Below, piece after piece: positions 44,631 through 54,787 of a DNA stretch of 64,000 bases. The notes under the pieces were generated by a model. That model searched no databases. It was not told the DNA's origin and worked only from the letters and a program-made list of their open reading frames with translations. The stretch is from Chryseobacterium oranimense (lineage in GTDB: Bacteria > Bacteroidota > Bacteroidia > Flavobacteriales > Weeksellaceae). A program made the position numbers and the translations under genes. The stretch spans positions 2,232,001 through 2,296,000 of the forward strand of contig NZ_CP104203.1 in the NCBI RefSeq assembly GCF_025244725.1, in the 5' to 3' direction. The stretch's first letter is position 1. Every line of letters begins with the position of its first letter.

Positions 44631-47603
44631 TTAAAATTTAACATTTAACTGTATACCGACTGTTCTTGAAGATGGCAGCTGCCCCATTTCTATCCCCGGA
44701 GTAATGGTAGAATCATCAAGGGTTGCAGCTTCGGGATCAAACAATGGGAATTTTGTCCACATCCAAAGGTTTCTTCCAAATAAGGCAAGGGTAATATCCG
44801 TAACCTTCAAAGGATCAACGATCGATTTAGGGAATGAATAGGAAATTCTGGCATCTCTAAGCTTAATAAACGAGGTATCAAATGAATTGGTCTCCACATT
44901 GGCTCTTCTGTAGTAATCGCCGTAATAGGTAGGCACAGGAATTCCTTTCGTATTCGGTGAAAAGCTTCCGTCAGGGTTCTGAACCACTCCCTGCCCTACA
45001 ATCAGGCCATTCGGATTATCTCTTCCCCAAAGGGTATGCTCAAGTTTCCCCTGCTCTGACATTTTGTGGTGCGACTGGGAATATGCTATTCCTTTGTACT
45101 GTCCGTCAAATGAGAAGCTTAACGTAATATTTTTATATTTAAATTCGTTCTGAAGACCTGCTCTCCATTTTGGATAGGCATTTCCTATTTTTTCCATTTC
45201 CGTCGGCTTTGCTGTCAGTCCATCGCTGCCGTAGATCACCTGCCCGTCCGGAGAATACATCAGGCCATAACCGTACATATCTCCCAGTGAACCGCCTACT
45301 ACAGCATTGTAATATACCACACCACCTACACTTCCAATGGTGTAAGGCTCGCCGTGGAACTCTTCAGGAAGGGAAAGGATTTTGTTCCTGTTCATAGACC
45401 AGTTGGCGCTTACATTCCAGGAGAAGCTTTTATTCTTTACCGGATAAGCGTTTAAGGTCATTTCAATTCCTCTGTTTCTGATTTCACCTGCATTAATAAT
45501 CCTTTTGTTATAACCTACTTCATACAATACGGGGATTACAATAGTCTGATTTTTGGAATTATTCTGATACGCCGTGATATTAAAATTTAATCTGTTTTTA
45601 AGGATCGTAAAATCCATCCCGCCTTCAATATTGGTGATCATTTCAGGTTTCAGATCAGGATTGGGATACAGCATAGGAGATTCTACGGAACCGGTAAACG
45701 AGCTGTTTTCATAGTATTTATCAAGCATATAATTGTAGGTATCGTTTCCTACTTTTGACCATGAAAGTCTCAGTTTCCAGAAATTGAACTGGTCTGATTT
45801 CATTTTAAAAATATCAGAAAGGACAAAAGATGATGACACCGACGGGTAGAAATAAGACCTGTTATGCTTAGGAAGTGTACTGCTCCAGTCATTTCTTGCG
45901 GTAACATCCACAAAAACAAGGTCTTTATAGCTGAAATTCGCCAGTGCATACATACTGTTCACCTGGTTGTCGTTAGGCTTCGGAAGCTTATTATCCAGTG
46001 CAATGGCATTGGTCAGCTGGTATACCCCGGCTTTATTAAGTCCTATAGCCCTATAATCGCTCATGGTTTGCTCATAATATCTTATGTTTCCTCCGGCAGA
46101 GGCAGTTACGCCAAAGTCTCCGAATTTATTTTTATAGGTAAATAAAATATCGTTATTCAAATCTAAATACCTGATGTACTGCTCCCTGTAATAACCTTTC
46201 AGGTAATTGGCAGAACTCCAGGGTCTTCTCTGGGTACGGAACTCATTGCTCCACTCCAGACCGGATTTGAAAGTAACATCAAAGTTTTTTGCAAACTGGT
46301 AATTCAGGTTAAGATTTCCGGTAATAATCTTCTTGTTTGTAGAATTAAGGTTCTCATAAGCAATAAGATAGGGATTATCAATATAGGAGCTGAATGGATG
46401 GATCTGGTCTACCTGCTCCTGCCCGTTCTTCCAGATAGGCCTGTACCACGCCAGATCTACGTTTGGATTCTGAAAGATCATGAAATAGGAAATCGACTGG
46501 TTGTTATAGCCCGTAGCCGGAAGGTTATCGCTTTTGGTCTGGCTGAAATTCAACTTGGTTCCCACTCTTAATTTGCTGCTCATCTTATGATCAACGGAAA
46601 CGGCTGCATTTAGCCTGTCGAAGCCGGTATTCGGCATCATCCATTCATTTTTAAGGTAAGAAAGAGATGACCTGAAGGCCGTAGTTTCATTAGAATGTTC
46701 TAAGGATAAACTGTTTGAATAAGTGCTTCCTGTCTGCCAGAAATCTTTAATATTATTTTTATAAGGTCTCCAGAGCTGTCTTTCTTTACTTTGCCCCTCT
46801 ACCGAAGGATCATACTGGAAGTAATACTGTCCGTCAAATTTTGGCCCGAATGCGCTGCTGGTCGATCCTGTATTTACCCCATCTGCGGAAGCTCCGTATG
46901 AGTAGTAATAGTTTCCGGCTTTATCTTTTTGCATAGTTCCCTGTCCGTATTCATATTGGTAATCCGGCCATTTAAGAACGCTGTCGAAGCTGGTATAGGA
47001 GTTTAAGGTGATCTGTATTTTCCCTTTTTTTGTTTTTCCGGATTTGGTGGTGATCATAATAGCTCCCCTGGAACCTCTGGAACCGTACAATGCCGATGCA
47101 CTCGGCCCTTTCAGAACGGTAACGGATTCGATATCTTCCGGGTTGATGCTGTTGAAACTGTCCCCGTAATCGATAGGAAGGTCACCTCCTGAACCCGCGC
47201 CGTAGGCCGAAGTTCCGGTTCCTGTTTTCCTGTCACTTAAAGGAACACCGTCTACAACGATCAGCGCCCCGTTATTACCCATGTTCATAGAAACGTCTCC
47301 ACGAAGTGTAATACGGCTGGTTCCCAAAGGTCCGGCGCCTGCTGTCTGAACTTTCAGCCCGGCCACTTTTCCTTCCAAAGCCTGCGCCCAGTTATTGTTC
47401 TGGGTTTTGAGAATTTCTTCTGATTTGATGGTCTGGGTAGAATATCCCAAAGACTTATCATGTCTCTTGATTCCCAGAGCGGTTACCACCACCTCATCAA
47501 TGCCTTTTACAGTATCTTTTTTTACCTTCTGCTGAGCTGCCAGATTGACGCTGACTAATCCTAACAGCGACAATACCAGCAGTTTTTGTGTCTCTTTACG
47601 CAT
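44631..47603 (-). CDS. SusC/RagA-family TonB-linked outer-membrane protein
   Basis: The 990-residue protein has a signal peptide ending LAAQ, a TonB-box-like segment and plug start (VKGIDEVVVTALG), the plug signature LKGPSASALYGSRGSRG, and a long beta barrel ending LNVKF. Unlike most SusC proteins it has no carboxypeptidase-like regulatory domain between signal and plug, so the plug begins by about residue 35. It imports the SusD-bound ligand using TonB energy. It is first in the operon, preceded by a TAnnTTTG element and an array of 11-bp direct repeats. Confidence 0.92.
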   Translation of the reverse strand: MRKETQKLLVLSLLGLVSVNLAAQQKVKKDTVKGIDEVVVTALGIKRHDKSLGYSTQTIKSEEILKTQNNNWAQALEGKVAGLKVQTAGAGPLGTSRITLRGDVSMNMGNNGALIVVDGVPLSDRKTGTGTSAYGAGSGGDLPIDYGDSFNSINPEDIESVTVLKGPSASALYGSRGSRGAIMITTKSGKTKKGKIQITLNSYTSFDSVLKWPDYQYEYGQGTMQKDKAGNYYYSYGASADGVNTGSTSSAFGPKFDGQYYFQYDPSVEGQSKERQLWRPYKNNIKDFWQTGSTYSNSLSLEHSNETTAFRSSLSYLKNEWMMPNTGFDRLNAAVSVDHKMSSKLRVGTKLNFSQTKSDNLPATGYNNQSISYFMIFQNPNVDLAWYRPIWKNGQEQVDQIHPFSSYIDNPYLIAYENLNSTNKKIITGNLNLNYQFAKNFDVTFKSGLEWSNEFRTQRRPWSSANYLKGYYREQYIRYLDLNNDILFTYKNKFGDFGVTASAGGNIRYYEQTMSDYRAIGLNKAGVYQLTNAIALDNKLPKPNDNQVNSMYALANFSYKDLVFVDVTARNDWSSTLPKHNRSYFYPSVSSSFVLSDIFKMKSDQFNFWKLRLSWSKVGNDTYNYMLDKYYENSSFTGSVESPMLYPNPDLKPEMITNIEGGMDFTILKNRLNFNITAYQNNSKNQTIVIPVLYEVGYNKRIINAGEIRNRGIEMTLNAYPVKNKSFSWNVSANWSMNRNKILSLPEEFHGEPYTIGSVGGVVYYNAVVGGSLGDMYGYGLMYSPDGQVIYGSDGLTAKPTEMEKIGNAYPKWRAGLQNEFKYKNITLSFSFDGQYKGIAYSQSHHKMSEQGKLEHTLWGRDNPNGLIVGQGVVQNPDGSFSPNTKGIPVPTYYGDYYRRANVETNSFDTSFIKLRDARISYSFPKSIVDPLKVTDITLALFGRNLWMWTKFPLFDPEAATLDDSTITPGIEMGQLPSSRTVGIQLNVKF

Positions 47604-47619
47604 ATCCTTTTTGTTTGCG

Positions 47620-47627
47620 CAAAATTA
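47620..47627 (-). promoter_or_regulatory. -7 element of the susC operon
   Basis: The minus strand reads TAATTTTG, 16 bp before the susC ATG. The repeat array at 47649-47688 ends 21 bp further upstream, where a -33 element would lie. Confidence 0.6.
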
Positions 47628-47648
47628 AAGCGACATTATGGGGATGAC

Positions 47649-47688
47649 TTTAACATGGTTTTAACATTTATTAAAATATTATTAAACA
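47649..47688 (-). promoter_or_regulatory. PHO-box-like array of four 11-bp direct repeats (susC operon)
   Basis: In gene orientation the heptamers are TGTTTAA (47682-47688), ATTTTAA (47671-47677), TGTTAAA (47660-47666) and TGTTAAA (47649-47655), each exactly 11 bp from the next. All fit nnTTnAA. The 7+4 layout is that of PhoB/PhoP boxes, and the genes downstream are phosphate-related. The rest of the gene-free stretch 47604-48052 holds the -7 element and a terminator at 47981-48009. Confidence 0.65.
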
Positions 47689-47980
47689 AATTATGAATAC
47701 AAGTTTAACACATGATTTAAGTTACTGATAAACAGTAATTTAAACAATTAATAATTTTTAATGTTATTTTACAGCTTCATTCCCGTATCTTTATTGTCTT
47801 TCTCTGAGAAAATAAACAAAACCCCTTTAAAACAGAAGAAATATCTACTTCAAGCACTGGATAAAGTTTTGTTTAATGCAAAGGTTTAATTTGACAGCAC
47901 CAGACTGAGAATGCAAAGAAGGAATCCATCTTCGATTGATTTGACTAAGCGAACGTATATCCTATGTTTCTATATTATAT

Positions 47981-48009
47981 AAAAAGCCTGCCCCTAAAAG
48001 AGACAGGCT
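47981..48009 (-). terminator. Terminator of the glycerophosphodiesterase gene
   Basis: On the minus strand AGCCTG (48004-48009) pairs with CAGGCT (47985-47990) and runs into five T. It lies about 44 bp past the stop. Confidence 0.65.
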
Positions 48010-48052
48010 GTATGTACGTTTAAAAATTTGCTTACTTTTTAGGGCAAATCTG

Positions 48053-48799
48053 TTACTTATTCTTTAACTGATCGGGAATATTAGTAGTTACAAAACCTAT
48101 TCCCTGCTTTTTCAGTTCTTCATAAACTGCCGGATCATTCACTGTCCATGAGTTGGTGATGAGGCCTAAAGTTTTTGCTTCGGAGATCCACGTAGGATTT
48201 TTCTGGAAAACACTGTAATGGTAGTCCATTCCGTCAAGGCCTTCGTTTTTGATCTGCTCAGGAGAAAGCTCACCGTTCAAATACTGTACTTTAAATTTCG
48301 GTTCCAGTTTTTTGATCTGTTTGCAGATGTTTAAGCTGAAAGAGATGTATTCTGTCTGGCTTTCAAGCTTCATATCCCTGATCATTTTCAGGGTTTTCTG
48401 AGTGATCTCATTTTCTATTTCCGGAGTTTTCGCAGGCTTGATCTCAACGATAAGTTTCAATGAAGGATCTTTTTTGCCTTGCTTCAGATAATCTTTTAAA
48501 GTGGGAAACTTTTCGCCATTAGACAGTTTCACAGCTTCCAGGTCTTTGAAAGAAGTTTCAGAGATCTCCATTTCGCCGTGATGCTCATCGTGATTAATGA
48601 CAAGAACACCGTCTTTGGTCATTCTTACGTCAAACTCCGATCCGTATATCTTTAATTTCTGTGCATTTTCCAGAGACTTCACAGAATTCTCCGTGGTAGG
48701 CGGCTGGGCCTGGAAAAAGCCTCTGTGTGCAATAATCTGGGTTTGTGCCTTCATTACAACTGTGCTTAAAACTGCTAACCCTAAGATATATTTTTTCAT
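48053..48799 (-). CDS. Periplasmic glycerophosphodiester phosphodiesterase
   Basis: The 248-residue protein has a signal peptide ending VMKAQ and the GDPD TIM-barrel signature: AHRG (His25, Arg26), EFDVRMTKDG (Glu55, Asp57) and NHDE (His70). It cleaves glycerophosphodiesters from lipid headgroups to glycerol-3-phosphate and an alcohol, a phosphate source. It lies 61 bp after the Oar-like receptor and probably shares its transcript. Confidence 0.92.
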   Translation of the reverse strand: MKKYILGLAVLSTVVMKAQTQIIAHRGFFQAQPPTTENSVKSLENAQKLKIYGSEFDVRMTKDGVLVINHDEHHGEMEISETSFKDLEAVKLSNGEKFPTLKDYLKQGKKDPSLKLIVEIKPAKTPEIENEITQKTLKMIRDMKLESQTEYISFSLNICKQIKKLEPKFKVQYLNGELSPEQIKNEGLDGMDYHYSVFQKNPTWISEAKTLGLITNSWTVNDPAVYEELKKQGIGFVTTNIPDQLKNK

Positions 48800-48860
48800 A
48801 ATATAATTTGATAAATTAATAAAAAACTTAAAAACGTTTGATAAAGGTAGTGTTTAAATG

Positions 48861-51800
48861 TTAAAAACTGTATTTGGCCCCGATCTGGATCTGGTAAGGA
48901 TTCCCGGAAAGAGGCGCCAAACCGCTGGTATTTTTAACGTATTTAAACTGTTTGGTAGCATGGTCGAATTCTGTCACCCTGTACAAAGACATATTACCAT
49001 AGGATTTATTCACACCCCATTCTTTGTTAAGTAGATTGGCTACGTTGAAAATATCTACAGAAAGTTCAAATGCTCCAATCTTTTCAAATTTAATTTTTTT
49101 GGCAACACGAACATCCCATACTCCGAAGAACCCGTTTTTACCTCCGTTACGCTCTGCAATGGCATTGTTATATTTCTCTACATAATCTTTCAGGGCCTGT
49201 CCTACTTCAGGATCGTTAAGAAGCGGCTGGGTGATGATGTCCGGGAAAATATAAGCCAGATCGTTGGAATCTACGAAATCCCCGTTGATATTTCCGCCTG
49301 CAGTTACCGAAAAACGCGTTCCGCCGATTCCTGAATAACGAACTCCCAGTGTGAATCCTGCAATGGTAGGCGAGTTACCGTACACCACAATTTTATTTCT
49401 GAACTGGTTGTCGGAATAGCCCATCCTTAAATCTCTCGGGTCACTCTGAACCGGAGTGGAAAGGGTTGCCGAATTGGCTACATTCCCATTGTATGAAGTA
49501 TTGTCTTTGATATCGGACCAGGTATAACTTGCCGTGATCTCCCCGTCTTTCCAGTAACGGTAGCTGGTATCCACCACGAATGAGTACTGGTTGACTTTAC
49601 CCTCGCTTACAAGCTCAAGCACCCTGCCGAATTTTTTATTAATTCTCCCTTCTTTCCAGTCGATGCTCACACTTTTATTATCGTTATTGATAATGGTACC
49701 ATCAGGTACATATACTCCTCTTCCACCTTCATTAGCTAAAGTAAAAAACGGGTTGGCCACCATGTTTCTGTCATAATAGAAGTAATTGTTTCTTCCCAAG
49801 GCCATATATCCTGCGATTCCGGCTCTGAATCTTTCGTTAAAGAAGTGGGTATAGGAAATATTCGCTTTATAAACGATTGGAATTTTTGCATCTTTTCCGG
49901 TATAATTGATGGTAGGAATCTGATACTGTGAAAGTGAAGGAACCGTTCCGTAATCATTTCTATAACTGTTGAAATCCGGGAACGGAACATCTTTACCCCT
50001 TACATCCACTGTAGCCAGATGATTTCCATCGAATACAAGGTTGTTAATGATCATATAGTTGTTGATATCTGAGGAGAAAATTCCTGCCCCGAATTTTACG
50101 AAATCCTTATTTCCTTCATTGATATTCCAGTCAAACTGAAATCTCGGCTGAATGACAAAAGATTTGATCTGGTTATCTGTTCTGATCCCCATTTCGTCAT
50201 AAAGCTTCTGATTGAATTCAGCTTTTGGATATCCTCCGTAATCGAATCTTAATCCGGCCATAAAATCAAGGCCTGTTGCTATTTTAGTTTGAATCTGTCC
50301 ATATATTCCTGCATTCCAGATACTGGATTTTACAGACGGGTCCTCAACCAAAGGAACTTCCCTGTAGAATCTGTAAGGGGTTAGATTGGCGAAATTCGTC
50401 ATTCCCTGGAACTGGAATCTTCCGTTCACTTCACTTCCGTAAATAGATTTCGATCTGGTGTACATAATGTCTGCACCAAAAGTATATTTAACCTTATCCG
50501 TGTTATAATACAAGTTATCTACAATCTGGAATACATTATTTCTGAAACCTTCCTGACCGAAACGGTGTCCTCCGATCTGGATATTGGTAGATCCAACACT
50601 GGAAGCCACTCCTTCTACAACAGCTCTTGGAACCGGATGTCCCAACTCATTGTTTTGGTAGCTGTCCTGGAAGGTATATAAATACTGTGCTTTTAATTCA
50701 TTCGTGATATTCGGTTTAACGTTTGTTCTTAAAGTCAGTAGCAAACTGTTATCCAGGTTTTTATCATTCCCGTATGATTCAAAGAAATTGATTGCGGTAT
50801 TATCTGTCAATCCATTTTTATTAAGGTCATATGTAAAATTATTCCTTAACGTTAATAAGTTTTTTTCGTTAATCTGCCAGTCCAAGCGAAGGAATCCTGC
50901 ATCTGAATTTCTTACTCTATCAAAACTTCCGAACTGCGGGGTATTTCCTACGCCATACTTTGCTCTTGCAATATCCAGGAACTGATTCAGCGTCTGTGTC
51001 GTTGTATTAAATCTTTTCTCATCATCCGTAGATTTGATATCCGCAATAACCAATGGCTTTGAATCCAGCTGGTGATCCCACGCTACAAAGAAGTGGAGTT
51101 TATTTTTAATAATCGGTCCGCCCAATGAAAAACCGAACTGTGAAGTAGAGAAATCGTTTTCTCTTTTGTTCCCTCTGATGTCATACGGGCTGGATAACCA
51201 GTTTGTTCTTAAATATTCCCAGGCGCTTCCAGAAAATTTATTCGTTCCGGATTTTGTAACGGCACTTACCGTTCCACCACCACTTCTTCCCAGCGTTACA
51301 TCATACTGGTTAGTAGTAATTTTAAATTCACGGACAGCTTCAATAGAAATAGAAAACGGGGCACCGCTTCTGCTGGTTGTGGATCCTGCTGAGGTTGGGT
51401 TTTTAGCCGTCATTCCATCAATCGTAAAATTGGTTGAAGATCCCAGCTGGCCAGAAAGGTTTCCTCCTTTTCCACTTAATGGGGAAAGTTCAGTAAGATT
51501 GGCGAAATTTCTTCCGTTTACCGGCAGTATGCTGATATTCTTTGCTGAAATAGCTGTAGCCGCTCCAAGGTTTCCGATCTTGTTTTTCAGGTTTCCGGTA
51601 ACAATTACCTCGTCTATCTGCTTTTCGCTCCCGCCCAGGCTCATATTGACGGTCACCTGATCTCCAAAGTTGACGTTATACCCTTCTTTCTTTTCCTCGT
51701 TCACAATAACAGTATAAGGCCCGCCCAAAGGAATTTCTTTGAAAATATACTCCCCTTTCGAGTTGGTCTCCGTTTCCGTCCTGAACCCTGTAGACTCGTT

Positions 51801-51944
51801 CACGATCGTTACTTTCACTTTTTCCTGAGCAGTACTGCCCAGTCCGGTTACTTTTCCCACAATAGAAGCCTGCGTAGTCTGCGCATAAGCCAGTGTTCCA
51901 AATCCCAAAAACAATAATCCTAGTACAATCTTTACTTTTCTCAT
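48861..51944 (-). CDS. Oar-like TonB-dependent outer-membrane receptor
   Basis: The 1027-residue protein has a signal peptide ending LAYAQ, an N-terminal carboxypeptidase-regulatory-like domain (about 25-105, with GEYIFKEIPLGGPYTV), a plug domain (about 115-230, DEVIVTGNLKNKIG and VNGRNFANLTELSPLSGKG) and a large barrel ending QIGAKYSF. This is the Oar/OmpA-related type of TonB-dependent protein, often with peptide or organophosphate substrates. It is followed by a glycerophosphodiesterase and preceded by the same kind of 11-bp repeat array as susC. Confidence 0.9.
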   Translation of the reverse strand: MRKVKIVLGLLFLGFGTLAYAQTTQASIVGKVTGLGSTAQEKVKVTIVNESTGFRTETETNSKGEYIFKEIPLGGPYTVIVNEEKKEGYNVNFGDQVTVNMSLGGSEKQIDEVIVTGNLKNKIGNLGAATAISAKNISILPVNGRNFANLTELSPLSGKGGNLSGQLGSSTNFTIDGMTAKNPTSAGSTTSRSGAPFSISIEAVREFKITTNQYDVTLGRSGGGTVSAVTKSGTNKFSGSAWEYLRTNWLSSPYDIRGNKRENDFSTSQFGFSLGGPIIKNKLHFFVAWDHQLDSKPLVIADIKSTDDEKRFNTTTQTLNQFLDIARAKYGVGNTPQFGSFDRVRNSDAGFLRLDWQINEKNLLTLRNNFTYDLNKNGLTDNTAINFFESYGNDKNLDNSLLLTLRTNVKPNITNELKAQYLYTFQDSYQNNELGHPVPRAVVEGVASSVGSTNIQIGGHRFGQEGFRNNVFQIVDNLYYNTDKVKYTFGADIMYTRSKSIYGSEVNGRFQFQGMTNFANLTPYRFYREVPLVEDPSVKSSIWNAGIYGQIQTKIATGLDFMAGLRFDYGGYPKAEFNQKLYDEMGIRTDNQIKSFVIQPRFQFDWNINEGNKDFVKFGAGIFSSDINNYMIINNLVFDGNHLATVDVRGKDVPFPDFNSYRNDYGTVPSLSQYQIPTINYTGKDAKIPIVYKANISYTHFFNERFRAGIAGYMALGRNNYFYYDRNMVANPFFTLANEGGRGVYVPDGTIINNDNKSVSIDWKEGRINKKFGRVLELVSEGKVNQYSFVVDTSYRYWKDGEITASYTWSDIKDNTSYNGNVANSATLSTPVQSDPRDLRMGYSDNQFRNKIVVYGNSPTIAGFTLGVRYSGIGGTRFSVTAGGNINGDFVDSNDLAYIFPDIITQPLLNDPEVGQALKDYVEKYNNAIAERNGGKNGFFGVWDVRVAKKIKFEKIGAFELSVDIFNVANLLNKEWGVNKSYGNMSLYRVTEFDHATKQFKYVKNTSGLAPLSGNPYQIQIGAKYSF

Positions 51945-51962
51945 CTCTTCAAATTAGATGTG

Positions 51963-51970
51963 CAAAGGTA
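51963..51970 (-). promoter_or_regulatory. -7 element of the Oar-like receptor operon
   Basis: The minus strand reads TACCTTTG, fitting TAnnTTTG, 18 bp before the ATG at 51944. Confidence 0.65.
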
Positions 51971-51992
51971 TTTTGACTTTCTCCACTACGTG

Positions 51993-52032
51993 TTTAAGGG
52001 AGCTTTAACAAATTTTCAATTAAATCATAACG
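51993..52032 (-). promoter_or_regulatory. PHO-box-like array of 11-bp direct repeats (Oar-like operon)
   Basis: In gene orientation the heptamers are CGTTATG (52026-52032), AATTGAA (52015-52021), TGTTAAA (52004-52010) and CCTTAAA (51993-51999), spaced exactly 11 bp. The central TT is kept in all four, and the array ends 22 bp before the -7 element. The geometry matches that of the susC array to within one base. Confidence 0.6.
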
Positions 52033-52156
52033 TTATGTTAAATTAATTTAAACAAGTGTTTTAAAATAAAGATAATCAATACTTTATTACATATTACAGT
52101 ATTTTAATATGCCTATAATATTTAATTATGGTATTTTTTAATGAAATTAGTTTAGC

Positions 52157-52164
52157 TATTTTTG
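52157..52164 (+). promoter_or_regulatory. -7 element of ligA
   Basis: TATTTTTG fits TAnnTTTG and lies 18 bp before the ligA ATG. Confidence 0.55.
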
Positions 52165-52176
52165 CTCAAAAGATAG

Positions 52177-54189
<2,013 letters not shown>

Positions 54190-54210
54190 TACCTTAACAA
54201 ATAATAAATT

Positions 54211-54243
54211 AAACCATTGAGATTCAATTTCAGTGGTTTTTTT
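54211..54243 (+). terminator. Terminator of ligA
   Basis: ACCATTGA (54213-54220) pairs with TCAGTGGT (54230-54237) with one G-U pair, and a T run follows. Confidence 0.7.
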
Positions 54244-54321
54244 ATATATCCAAACCTGATGGTGTTGAATTGTGATGATAAAAACAAATAGTTGACACAG
54301 ATTTATAAAACTTGGAGATAT

Positions 54322-54394
54322 TTTTATCTTGCAGATCACGCGGATAACGCAGATTTTTATAATGTGACAAATATGTTCTTTAGGAACGGGCTTT
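54322..54394 (+). repeat. Family 2 repeat, direct copy A
   Basis: This 73-bp unit (GCAGA, then GATAACGCAGATTTTTAT and TAGGAACGGGCTTT) aligns without gaps to 54435-54507 at roughly 80 % identity by eye. The hairpin end is lost here: the sequence turns into CTTTTAATTG where the other copy has a palindrome. The stretch 54190-54787 has no gene; beyond these repeats it is A/T-rich leader. Confidence 0.8.
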
Positions 54395-54434
54395 TAATTG
54401 ATTTTCCTTTTTTATTCTATAATGATTTAAGATT

Positions 54435-54551
54435 TTTTATTTCGCAGACTGCAGAGATAACACAGATTTTTATAGTGTGGTAAATATATTCAATAGGAAC
54501 GGGCTTTAGCCCGTTTATTTTTTAAAATTCCGTTTAACGGCTTTAGCTAAA
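54435..54551 (+). repeat. Family 2 repeat, direct copy B with hairpins
   Basis: The 73-bp unit (54435-54507) continues into a hairpin AACGGGC/GCCCGTT (54498-54504 with 54509-54515) and a second motif, CCGTTTAACGGCTTTAGC. The part 54479-54551 matches, inverted, the repeat at 40316-40393. Confidence 0.8.
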
Positions 54552-54787
54552 ATTTAAATTATTTAGAAAGCAATAATCATTATTAAATAATCATATTTTT
54601 CTCCATATTTCTAGAATCTCACAATATTTACAAAAAATATAAAATTAACACAAAAGCAATATTTAAATAAATTATTTAAACAAAAACAAATTAAATAAAC
54701 ATTATATGAAATAATAAAAATTAAAAAGTAATTATTTTTCGTAATATAATTTTTTATATATTTATCAAAACAAATAATCACTCAACC

